The notes below the pieces were generated by a model. It searched no databases. It was not told where the DNA came from and saw only the letters and a program-made list of their open reading frames with translations. Shown here piece after piece: positions 7,791 through 15,304 of a stretch of DNA of 32,177 bases. The stretch is from positions 1-32,177 of the forward strand of contig NZ_JAAGKO020000072.1 of NCBI RefSeq assembly GCF_027947535.2, written 5' to 3'. A program made the position numbers and the translations under genes. This stretch comes from Streptantibioticus silvisoli (GTDB lineage Bacteria; Actinomycetota; Actinomycetes; Streptomycetales; Streptomycetaceae). Every line of letters starts with the position of its first letter. The first letter of the stretch is position 1.

Positions 7791-7936
7791 GGGGTTGGCG
7801 AGGCCGGGGTTGGCGAAGCCGCGGTTGGCGTGGCGGGGTTGGCGGAGCCGGGGCTGTCGAGGCGGGGCTGTCGAGGCGGGGCTGTCGAGGCGGGGTTGGC
7901 GAGACCGGGGTTGGCGAGACCGGGGTTGATGTCACC
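7791..7936. repeat. Tandem array of 14/15-bp units (10 copies)
   Basis: Ten contiguous units with consensus GGGGTTGGCGAGGCC fill 7791-7936. The lengths are 15, 15, 14, 15, 14, 14, 14, 15, 15 and 15. The three central 14-bp copies (GGGGCTGTCGAGGC, 7850-7891) are identical, suggesting recent amplification. The mixture of lengths breaks any reading frame, so it is noncoding. It sits in the 500-base divergent gap between the ABC-F gene and the acyl-CoA operon; nothing else in 7621-8090 is supported. Confidence 0.9.
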
Positions 7937-8103
7937 GGCGCCGCGAGCACGCCCGTTCCCGGGGTCGGCCACCGCCGCGGCACGCAACCGCTCCCGCCGC
8001 CCGGGGGCCGGAAATCGCGTGGGCACGCTTGATTGTCGCGGCGGCCGGTGCGAGCCTTCCCGCACGCGGAAGTTACTGACCGTTCACCAGACAAGGGGCT
8101 GCC

Positions 8104-8910
8104 GTGTCGGAACCGAACGCCGCACGGACGGTGCTGTCCGACCTGCGGGTCGAGACAGCCCGGCTGGACGCGTTGGTCGACCCGCTGGGCGACGAGGGAT
8201 GGCGGCTGCCGACCCCGGCGCCGCGCTGGAGCGTCGCCCACCAGATCGCGCACCTGGAGTGGACCGACCGGCAGGCGCTGTTGTCGGCCGTCGACCCGGA
8301 CGCCTTCACCGCCGGGGCGGAGCAGGCGCTGGGCGCGATCGACAGCTACGTCGACGACGGTGCCGACGCGGGGGCCGCGCTGCCGCCCGCCGAACTGCTG
8401 GCGCGGTGGCGCACCGGGCGCGACCGGCTGTGGCAGGCGCTGGCGGCCGCGCCGCAGGGCACCCGGTTCCCCTGGTACGGGCCGCCGATGGGGGTGGCGG
8501 CGATGGCGACCGGGCGGCTGATGGAGACCTGGGCGCACGGGCAGGACGTCGCCGACGCGCTGGGGGTGACGCGGGAGCCGTCCGCGCGGCTGCGGCACGT
8601 GGCCCGGATCGGGGTGCGGGCCCGCGACTTCGCGTTCCTGGTCCGCGGGCTGACCCCGCCGCCCGAGGAGTTCCGGGTGGAACTGACCGCGCCGGACGGT
8701 GAGTTGTGGGCCTACGGTCCGCCCGAGGCGGAGGAACGGGTCACCGGCCCGGCGCTGGACTTCTGCCTGCTGGCCACCCGGCGCCGGCACCGCGCCGATC
8801 TGGCGGTCGTGGCGCACGGCCCCGGCGCGGACCGCTGGCTGGACATCGCGCAGGCCTTCGCCGGGCCGCCGGGACCCGGGCGCGAACCGGCCGGGGGTGC
8901 GGAGGCGTGA
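8104..8910 (+). CDS. TIGR03084-type metal-binding protein (DinB/maleylpyruvate isomerase fold)
   Basis: A 268-aa protein resembling the TIGR03084 family, related to mycothiol-dependent maleylpyruvate isomerases and DinB four-helix proteins. The N-terminal half has RWSVAHQIAHLEWTD with H46 and H50, and a later segment reads METWAHGQDVADALG, whose His could complete the usual metal site. The biochemical role is not established. Members occur with acyl-CoA carboxylase genes, as here, where it is the first gene of the operon and overlaps the carboxylase beta gene by 4 bases (GTGA). The start is GTG 8104, preceded by AAGGGG. Confidence 0.82.
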   Translation: MSEPNAARTVLSDLRVETARLDALVDPLGDEGWRLPTPAPRWSVAHQIAHLEWTDRQALLSAVDPDAFTAGAEQALGAIDSYVDDGADAGAALPPAELLARWRTGRDRLWQALAAAPQGTRFPWYGPPMGVAAMATGRLMETWAHGQDVADALGVTREPSARLRHVARIGVRARDFAFLVRGLTPPPEEFRVELTAPDGELWAYGPPEAEERVTGPALDFCLLATRRRHRADLAVVAHGPGADRWLDIAQAFAGPPGPGREPAGGAEA

Positions 8911-10562
8911 CGGGCACGCAGGGCGCGCAGGGCATCGACGGCGCGGACGGCACGCAGGGCACGCAGGACGTCGACAGCGCGGACCGCACGGACGGCACCG
9001 GGGCCGGCGAGCGGCGGCGGGCGGTGCTGGAGCGGCTGGCGGAGCTGGCCGCCGAGCACGAGCGGGCGATCGCGGGCGGCGGGCCGAAGTACGTGCGGCG
9101 GCACCGCGAGCGGGGCAAGCTGCTGGCCCGGGAGCGGATCGAGCTGCTGGTCGACGAGGACTCGCCGTTCCTGGAGCTGTCGGCGCTGGCGGCCTGGGGC
9201 AGCGACTACCCGGTGGGCGCCTCGATGGTGACCGGGATCGGGGTGATCGAGGGCACCGAGTGCGTCATCACCGCCAACGACCCGACGGTCCGCGGCGGCG
9301 CCAGCAACCCGTGGACGTTGCGCAAGGCGCTGCGGGCCAACGAGATAGCCCGGGTGAACCGGCTGCCGCTGGTGAGCCTGGTGGAGTCCGGCGGCGCGGA
9401 CCTGCCCAGCCAGAAGGAGATCTTCATCCCGGGCGGCGCGCTCTTCCGCGACCTGACCCGGCTGTCCGCCGAGGGCGTGCCGACCGTCGCCGTGGTGTTC
9501 GGCAACTCCACGGCGGGCGGCGCCTACATCCCGGGCATGTCCGACCACGTCATCATGGTCGAGGGCCGGTCCAAGGTCTTCCTGGGCGGGCCGCCGCTGG
9601 TGCGGATGGCCACCGGTGAGGAGAGCGACGACGAGTCGCTGGGCGGCGCGGACATGCACGCGCGGGTCTCCGGTCTGGCCGACTACTTCGCCGCCGACGA
9701 GCAGGACGCGCTGCGCACCGCCCGCCGGGTGGTGGCCCGGCTGTCGTGGCGCAAGGCCGGCCCGGCGCCGCGCGCCTGCCCGGCGCCGCCGCGCTACGAC
9801 GAGGACGGGCTGCTGGACATCGTGCCGGCCGACCTGCGCGAGCCGTTCGACCCGCGCGAGGTGATCGTCCGGATCGCCGACGACTCGCAGTTCGACGAGT
9901 TCAAGCCGCTGTACGGGCCGAGCCTGGTGACCGGCTGGGCGCAGGTGCACGGCTATCCGGTGGGTGTACTGGCCAACGCGCAGGGGGTGTTGTTCTCCGC
10001 GGAGTCGCAGAAGGCGGCGCAGTTCATCCAGTTGGCCAACCAGCGTGACATCCCGCTGCTGTTCCTGCACAACACCACGGGCTACATGGTGGGCCGCGAG
10101 TACGAGCAGGGCGGCATCATCAAGCACGGCGCGATGATGATCAACGCGGTGGCCAACTCGCGGGTGCCGCACATCTCCCTGCTGCTCGGGGCGAGTTACG
10201 GCGCCGGGCACTACGGCATGTGCGGGCGGGCGTTCGATCCGCGGTTCCTGTTCGCCTGGCCGACCGCGAAGTCGGCGGTGATGGGCGCGGCGCAGCTGGC
10301 CGGGGTGCTGTCCATCGTGGCCCGGCAGTCGGCGGCGGCGCGCGGGCTGCCGTACGACGAGGAGGCGGACGGCGCGCTGCGGGCGGCGGTCGAGGCGCAG
10401 ATCGAGGCCGAGTCGCTGCCGTTGTTCCTGTCCGGGCGGCTGTACGACGACGGGGTGATCGACCCGCGTGACACCCGCACGGTGCTGGGGATCTGTCTGT
10501 CCGCGGTGCACAGCGCGCCGGTCGAGGGGGCGCGCGGTGGTTTCGGCGTGTTCCGGATGTGA
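8907..10562 (+). CDS. Acyl-CoA carboxylase beta (carboxyltransferase) subunit, methylcrotonyl/geranyl-CoA type
   Basis: Transfers CO2 from carboxybiotin to an acyl-CoA. At 551 aa it shows both carboxyltransferase halves: ESGGADLPSQKEIFIPGG and NSTAGGAYIPGMSDHVIMV in the N half, then NTTGYMVGREYEQGGIIKHGA and GASYGAGHYGMCGRAFDPRF in the C half. These resemble 3-methylcrotonyl-CoA and geranyl-CoA carboxylases more than acetyl/propionyl types. GTG 8907 overlaps the previous stop codon and follows GGAGG closely; longer upstream open sequence is shadow. Unusually, residues 3-20 form six perfect collagen-like G-X-Y triplets (GTQ, GAQ, GID, GAD, GTQ, GTQ), followed by a degenerate DVD-SAD-RTD stretch before the conserved domain begins at about residue 35. 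The partner is the alpha subunit immediately downstream. Confidence 0.93.
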   Translation: MTGTQGAQGIDGADGTQGTQDVDSADRTDGTGAGERRRAVLERLAELAAEHERAIAGGGPKYVRRHRERGKLLARERIELLVDEDSPFLELSALAAWGSDYPVGASMVTGIGVIEGTECVITANDPTVRGGASNPWTLRKALRANEIARVNRLPLVSLVESGGADLPSQKEIFIPGGALFRDLTRLSAEGVPTVAVVFGNSTAGGAYIPGMSDHVIMVEGRSKVFLGGPPLVRMATGEESDDESLGGADMHARVSGLADYFAADEQDALRTARRVVARLSWRKAGPAPRACPAPPRYDEDGLLDIVPADLREPFDPREVIVRIADDSQFDEFKPLYGPSLVTGWAQVHGYPVGVLANAQGVLFSAESQKAAQFIQLANQRDIPLLFLHNTTGYMVGREYEQGGIIKHGAMMINAVANSRVPHISLLLGASYGAGHYGMCGRAFDPRFLFAWPTAKSAVMGAAQLAGVLSIVARQSAAARGLPYDEEADGALRAAVEAQIEAESLPLFLSGRLYDDGVIDPRDTRTVLGICLSAVHSAPVEGARGGFGVFRM

Positions 10563-10621
10563 GGGGCGCACGGGTGAGGCAGTCCGGTGCGCGGTCCGGG
10601 TCCGACGGTGAGGAGCGTGCG

Positions 10622-12523
10622 GTGATCGGTACCGTCCTGGTGGCCAACCGGGGGGAGATCGCCCGGCGGGTGATGCGTATCTGCCGGGAGATGGGGATCG
10701 GCACGGTGGCGGTGTACTCCGGCGCCGACGCGGACGCCCCGCACGTGCGGGAGGCGGACTCGGCGGTGCGGTTGCCGGGGGACGCGCCGGCGGACAGCTA
10801 TCTGCGCGGCGACGCGATCGTGGCGGCGGCGCTGGCGGCCGGGGCGGACGCGGTGCATCCGGGGTACGGATTCCTGTCGGAGAACGCGGAGTTCGCCGCC
10901 GCCGTGCTGGCCGCCGGCCTGGTGTGGATCGGGCCGCCGCCGCGGGTGGTGGCCGCCATGGGGTCGAAGACCCGGGCCAAGCGGCTGATGGCGCAGGCCG
11001 GGGTGCCGGTGCTGGACGGCACCGGGGCCGCCGCGCCGCTGCTGGTGAAGGCGTCGGCCGGCGGCGGCGGGCGCGGCATGCGGATCGTGCGCGAACTGGC
11101 CGATCTGGAGGCGCAGTTGGCGGCGGCGCGGGCGGAGGCGCAGGCGGCGTTCGGCGACGGCGAGGTGTTCGTGGAGCCGTACGTCGAGGACGGGCGGCAC
11201 GTGGAGGTGCAGATCCTGGCCGACGTGCACGGCACGGTCTGGACGCTGGGCACCCGCGACTGCTCGGTGCAGCGGCGGCACCAGAAGGTGATCGAGGAGA
11301 CCCCGGCGCCGGGCCTGCGCGACCTGACGGAGCGTCAACTGCTGGAGTACGCCGACGCGGCGGCCCGCGCGGTGGGGTATGTGGGCGCCGGGACGGTGGA
11401 GTTCCTGGTCGGCGCGGACGGGTCGGCGTACTTCCTGGAGATGAACACCCGTCTGCAGGTGGAGCATCCGGTGACCGAGCTGGTGACCGGGCTGGACCTG
11501 GTGCGCGAGCAGATCCGGATCGCCGAGGGCCGCCGGCTGCCCGAACGGCCGCCGGTGCCGCACGGGCACGCGGTGGAGGCGCGGCTGTACGCCGAGGACC
11601 CGGCGCACGAGTGGCGGCCGGGCACCGGGGTGCTGCACCGGTTCGCGCTGCCCGCCGGGCCGGGGCTGCGGGTGGACTCCGGGGTGGCGGACGGCAGCGT
11701 GATCGGCGTGCACTACGACGCGATGCTGGCGAAGGTCGCGGCGTACGCCGACACCCGCGAGGAGGCGCTGCGGCTGCTGGCGTACGCGCTGCGACGCGCG
11801 GTGCTGCACGGCCCGGTGACCAACCGGGACCTGCTGGTGCGGGTGCTGGGCGATCCACGGTTCGTCGCCGGCGGGGTGCCGACCTCGTACCTGGAAGGGC
11901 TGCCGCCGGCCCCGGCGCCGGACGGCGGCGCACTGCGGCTGGCCGCGCTGGCGGCGGCGCTGGCGGACGCGGCGGGCCGTCATCCGGCGGGCGGCTGGCG
12001 CAACGTGCCCTCGCAGCCGCAGGTCAAGCGGTTCCGGGCGGCCGACGGCGGCGAGTACGAGGCCCGCTACCGGCTGACCCGGGACGGGCTGGCGGCCGAC
12101 GACCACCCGCGGGTGGCGCTGGTGTCGTCGGCGCCGGACCGGGTGGTGCTCGATGTCGGCGGTGTGCGGCGGGAGTTCGCGGTCGCCCGGTACGGCGAGG
12201 CGGTGTTCGTCGACTCCGCCGCCGGCGCGGTGGCGCTGACCGCGGTGCCGCGTTTCCCGCCCCCGGTCGGCCGGACCGCGCCGGGGTCGCTGCTGGCGCC
12301 GATGCCGGGGACGGTGGTGCGGGTGGCCGGCGTCGCGGTGGGCGACCGGGTCACGGCGGGCCAGCCGCTGCTGTGGCTGGAGGCGATGAAGATGGAGCAC
12401 CGCGTCACCGCGCCGGCCGACGGCACGCTGACCGCGCTGCACGCCGAGCCCGGCTGGCAGGTCGAGGTGGGCGCGGTGCTGGCGGTGGTGTCCGCCGCGG
12501 CGGCGGAGTCCGCGCAGGCGTAG
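10622..12523 (+). CDS. Acyl-CoA carboxylase alpha subunit (biotin carboxylase + BCCP)
   Basis: Carboxylates its own biotin using ATP and bicarbonate and feeds the beta subunit. From the N-terminus: biotin carboxylase domain (VLVANRGEIARRV; ATP-grasp glycine loop KASAGGGGRGM; RDCSVQRRHQKVIEE; LEMNTRLQVEHPV), a variable middle region, and a C-terminal biotinyl domain with the biotin-acceptor lysine in EAMKMEH. Length is 633 aa from GTG 10622, chosen because GAGGAG (10609-10614) has ideal spacing and homology begins there; GTG 10559, overlapping the previous stop, is the alternative. The segment between GVPVL and LLVKASAGG is about 15 residues shorter than in E. coli AccC. It belongs to the acyl-CoA operon. 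Confidence 0.94.
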   Translation: MIGTVLVANRGEIARRVMRICREMGIGTVAVYSGADADAPHVREADSAVRLPGDAPADSYLRGDAIVAAALAAGADAVHPGYGFLSENAEFAAAVLAAGLVWIGPPPRVVAAMGSKTRAKRLMAQAGVPVLDGTGAAAPLLVKASAGGGGRGMRIVRELADLEAQLAAARAEAQAAFGDGEVFVEPYVEDGRHVEVQILADVHGTVWTLGTRDCSVQRRHQKVIEETPAPGLRDLTERQLLEYADAAARAVGYVGAGTVEFLVGADGSAYFLEMNTRLQVEHPVTELVTGLDLVREQIRIAEGRRLPERPPVPHGHAVEARLYAEDPAHEWRPGTGVLHRFALPAGPGLRVDSGVADGSVIGVHYDAMLAKVAAYADTREEALRLLAYALRRAVLHGPVTNRDLLVRVLGDPRFVAGGVPTSYLEGLPPAPAPDGGALRLAALAAALADAAGRHPAGGWRNVPSQPQVKRFRAADGGEYEARYRLTRDGLAADDHPRVALVSSAPDRVVLDVGGVRREFAVARYGEAVFVDSAAGAVALTAVPRFPPPVGRTAPGSLLAPMPGTVVRVAGVAVGDRVTAGQPLLWLEAMKMEHRVTAPADGTLTALHAEPGWQVEVGAVLAVVSAAAAESAQA

Positions 12524-12560
12524 AGCGTTCCACGACCGGACCACGGAAGGAAAGCACCCC

Positions 12561-13736
12561 ATGAGCTTCACCTTCGACCACGTGTCACTGGAGAGCGAGG
12601 AGCGGCGGGAGCTGCGGGCGTCGGTGGCCGCGCTGGGCCGCTCGTTCGGCCGCCGGTACTTCACCGACTGCGTCCGGGAGGGCCGGCAGACCGACGAACT
12701 GTGGCACAAGGCGGGCGCGTTGGGCTTCCTCGGCGTCAACCTGCCGCAGGAGTACGGCGGCGGTGGCGCCGGGCTGTACGAACTGGCCGTGGTGCTGGAG
12801 GAGTTGGGCGCCACCGGGTGCCCGTTGCTGCTGATGGTGGTCTCCCCGGCGATCTGCGGCACCGTGCTGGCCCGGTTCGGCACCGAGGAGCAGAAGCAGC
12901 GCTGGCTGCCGGGGCTCGCCGACGGTTCCGCGCGGATGGCGTTCGGCATCACCGAGCCGGACGCGGGCTCCAACTCGCACCGGATCACCACCACCGCGCG
13001 GCGCGACGGCGGCGACTGGCTGCTGTCGGGGCGCAAGGTGTTCATCTCCGGGGTGGACATCGCCGACGCCACGCTGATCGTCGGCCGCACCGAGGACGCG
13101 CGCACCGGCAAGCTCAAGCCGTGCCTGTTCGTCGTCGAACGCGGCACGCCGGGCTTCGAGTTCCGGCAGATCGCCATGGACCTGTCGGCGCCCGAGAAGC
13201 AGTTCCAGGTCTTCCTCGACGACGTGCGGCTGCCGGCCGGGGCGCTGGTCGGCGACGAGGACGCCGGACTGCTCCAGCTGTTCGCCGGGCTCAACCCGGA
13301 ACGGGTGATGACCGCCGCGTTCTCCCTGGGCATGGGCCGCTACGCGCTCGAGGTGGCGGTGGAGTACGCCAGGACCCGGCAGGTGTGGCGGGAGCCGATC
13401 GGCGCGCACCAGGCGATAGCGCACCCGCTGGCGAAGTGCCGGATCGAACTCGAACTGGCCGCGCTGATGGCCCGCAAGGCCGCGGTGCTCTACGACGCGG
13501 GCGACGACATGGGCGCCGGCGAGGCGGCGAACATGGCGAAGTACGCGGCGGCCGAGGCCGGGGCCGCCGCGGTCGACACCGCGGTGCACACCCTCGGCGG
13601 CAACGGGCTGACCGAGGAGTACGGCCTGGCGTCGTTGCTGACCGCCTCCCGGGTCGGCCGGATCGCGCCGGTCAGCCGGGAGATGATCCTCAACTTCGTC
13701 TCGCACCACACGCTGGGCCTGCCCAAGTCCTACTGA
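12561..13736 (+). CDS. Acyl-CoA dehydrogenase
   Basis: A FAD enzyme that oxidises acyl-CoA to 2-enoyl-CoA, 391 aa and full length. The family signature is clear: MAFGITEPDAGSNSHRITTTA, then SGRKVFISG, and the C-terminal helices with RQVWREPIGAHQAIA and TLGGNGLTEEYG. Where many members carry the catalytic Y-E-G, this one reads RIAPVSREM, so the base may be elsewhere, as in isovaleryl-CoA dehydrogenase. The protein ends in LGLPKSY. It starts at ATG 12561 with GGAAGGAAAG upstream, 37 bases after the carboxylase alpha gene. In the operon it would act before the carboxylase, on an isovaleryl-CoA- or citronellyl-CoA-like substrate. Confidence 0.93.
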   Translation: MSFTFDHVSLESEERRELRASVAALGRSFGRRYFTDCVREGRQTDELWHKAGALGFLGVNLPQEYGGGGAGLYELAVVLEELGATGCPLLLMVVSPAICGTVLARFGTEEQKQRWLPGLADGSARMAFGITEPDAGSNSHRITTTARRDGGDWLLSGRKVFISGVDIADATLIVGRTEDARTGKLKPCLFVVERGTPGFEFRQIAMDLSAPEKQFQVFLDDVRLPAGALVGDEDAGLLQLFAGLNPERVMTAAFSLGMGRYALEVAVEYARTRQVWREPIGAHQAIAHPLAKCRIELELAALMARKAAVLYDAGDDMGAGEAANMAKYAAAEAGAAAVDTAVHTLGGNGLTEEYGLASLLTASRVGRIAPVSREMILNFVSHHTLGLPKSY

Positions 13737-13830
13737 CCGCCCGGCCGCGCCGCGGCGGCGGCCGACGCGGCGTCTGGACGTCCCGCCGAACTGCTTCGCC
13801 CAACTCCTTCGAAGAACAAGGTGGTTCACC

Positions 13831-14571
13831 GTGTCCGATCACCGGCCGCCGGTGCGCGTGGCGTACGACCGCGGGGTCACCGTCGTCACGCTGGACTCCC
13901 CCGCCGACCGCAACGCGCTGACCCGCCCGCTGGTCGGCGCCCTGCGCGCGGCGCTGGAGTCGGCCGGCCAGGACCCCGGTGTGCGGGCGGTGTTGCTGAC
14001 CCACACCGGCAACACCTTCTGCGCGGGGGCGAGTTTGAAGGGCGCACCGCCGGCCGGGCCGGCCGAGCTGACCGAACTGCTGGGCGCGGTCGTGGCGTCG
14101 GCCAAACCGGTGGTGGCGCTGACCACCGGGCACGTGCGGGCCGGCGGGCTGGGCCTGCTGGCGGCCTGCGACGTGGCGCTGGCCGGGCCTCAGGCGACGT
14201 TCGCCTTCACCGAGTCGCGGCTCGGGCTGGCCCCGGCGGTCATCTCGCTGACGGTGCTGCCCCGGATGGACGCCCGGGCCGCCTCGCGGTACTTCCTCAC
14301 CGGCGAGGTCTTCGGCCCGCAGGAGGCGGTGCGCACCGGCCTGGTCACCGCCGGGGCGGACGAGCTGGAGGCGGTCCTGGACGGCCTGCGGGCGGCCTCG
14401 CCGCAGGGGCTGGCGGAGTCCAAGCGGCTGGCGTCCGCACCGGTGGCCGCTGCGCTGGCGGCCGGGCGCGAGGAGATGGAACGGCTGTCGGCGCGGCTGT
14501 TCGCGTCCGCGGAGGCCGCCGAGGGCATCGACGCGTTCCGGACCCGCCGGGCGCCCGCCTGGCAGCGGTGA
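13831..14571 (+). CDS. Enoyl-CoA hydratase family protein (operon hydratase)
   Basis: A 246-aa crotonase-fold protein and the last gene of the acyl-CoA operon, 94 bases after the dehydrogenase. Oxyanion-hole regions are FCAGASLKG (63-71) and VRAGGLGLLAACD (102-114). The second catalytic glutamate is kept (E128 in FTESRLG) while the first is replaced by L109. In the pathway it would hydrate the carboxylated enoyl-CoA product (3-methylglutaconyl-CoA- or isohexenylglutaconyl-CoA-like). The start is GTG 13831 with AAGGTGG six bases upstream. Its 3' end, including the stop codon, is duplicated about 118 bases downstream. Confidence 0.88.
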   Translation: MSDHRPPVRVAYDRGVTVVTLDSPADRNALTRPLVGALRAALESAGQDPGVRAVLLTHTGNTFCAGASLKGAPPAGPAELTELLGAVVASAKPVVALTTGHVRAGGLGLLAACDVALAGPQATFAFTESRLGLAPAVISLTVLPRMDARAASRYFLTGEVFGPQEAVRTGLVTAGADELEAVLDGLRAASPQGLAESKRLASAPVAAALAAGREEMERLSARLFASAEAAEGIDAFRTRRAPAWQR

Positions 14572-14718
14572 CCCGCGCACGCGGTTCGACGCCACCGGGC
14601 AGCTGTGGACCTTGCACGCGCTTCGACACCTGGCGGCTGCACGCCGGGCACACGTTCCGGACCCGCCGGGCACCGCCTCGCAGCGGTGACCCGCGCACGC
14701 GGTTCGACGCCACCGGGC
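14534..14718. repeat. Direct repeat of a gene 3' end (about 67 bp, two copies plus decayed copies)
   Basis: Bases 14534-14600, covering the last codons and stop of the hydratase gene, recur at 14653-14718 with few differences and one missing base. The offset is 118-119. Shorter decayed relatives with CCGCGCACGC cores follow at about 14727, 14790 and 14835. The stretch 14572-14880 contains no credible gene and appears to be built from these degenerate copies. Confidence 0.85.
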
Positions 14719-14900
14719 GCCCGCCCGAAGCGGTGGCCCGCGCACGCCTTCCGGGCCCGGCGGACTCCCGCAGCGCAGCGGTGCCCCCGCGCACCCGCTC
14801 CACGGCCGTCGGACTCCCGCCTCGCGGCTGTGACCTGCGCCTTCACCGGCGGCCCGGCGCCGTGCGCGGCGGAGTACGGTCGAAGGTGGGAGGCATGTGC

Positions 14901-15188
14901 ATGCGTACCGGTGACGAACCGATCTCGGCCCGCAGTCCGCTGCGGCTGCGGCTGGGGCTGGCGCTGTTCGGGGCGGCCTGCGCGGTCGTCGGCGTCGTCG
15001 CGTTCGCCGCGGCCGGCCACCCCGGCTGGGCGGGCGTCTGCGGCGCGGTCGTCCTGGTGGCGCTGGCCGACGCGGGCCTGGTGGTGCGCCGCATGCGGCA
15101 GGGGGCGCACTTCCAGCCGGGCCGCGACATCCCGCCGTACCACCCGGACGAGTCCCCGCCGCCGCCGGACCGGCGCACCCCTCGCTGA
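14901..15188 (+). CDS. DUF6343-type small membrane protein
   Basis: A 95-aa protein matching the streptomycete DUF6343 pattern: an N-terminal MRTGDEPISARSPLRLRLGL, two hydrophobic helices (ALFGAACAVVGVVAFAAAG and WAGVCGAVVLVALADAGLVV), then RRMRQGAHFQPGRDIPPY and a Pro-rich tail. Function is unknown. ATG 14901 was chosen because GGGAGG (14888-14893) is correctly spaced; ATG 14895 is too close. A -10-like TACGGT lies at 14875-14880. It precedes the LuxR-type regulator on the same strand, but a good promoter separates them. Confidence 0.85.
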   Translation: MRTGDEPISARSPLRLRLGLALFGAACAVVGVVAFAAAGHPGWAGVCGAVVLVALADAGLVVRRMRQGAHFQPGRDIPPYHPDESPPPPDRRTPR

Positions 15189-15210
15189 CGGCCGCCGTAC
15201 GGACGCTCCA

Positions 15211-15239
15211 TTGACACCCGCCGCCCCCGGGGTTGTCAT
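15211..15239 (+). promoter_or_regulatory. Promoter with consensus -35 and overlapping dyad
   Basis: A perfect -35 hexamer TTGACA (15211-15216) is followed, after 17 bases, by TGTCAT (15234-15239), a fair -10. TGACA (15212-15216) and TGTCA (15234-15238) form an inverted repeat overlapping both boxes, so a regulator could bind there. It would drive the LuxR-type gene starting at 15305. Confidence 0.55.
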
Positions 15240-15304
15240 GAGCACTGCCGTGTGTGTGTCACTGGGTCATCCGCGTACCCGATGAACTCGAAGGGGCCGT
15301 TGCC

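Noticed and set aside
8712-11933. Very long minus-strand open frame (over 1000 codons) opposite the acyl-CoA carboxylase genes
   Set aside because: It lies antisense to clearly conserved genes, has Arg/Pro/Ala-biased composition and no domain; high GC produces such shadows.
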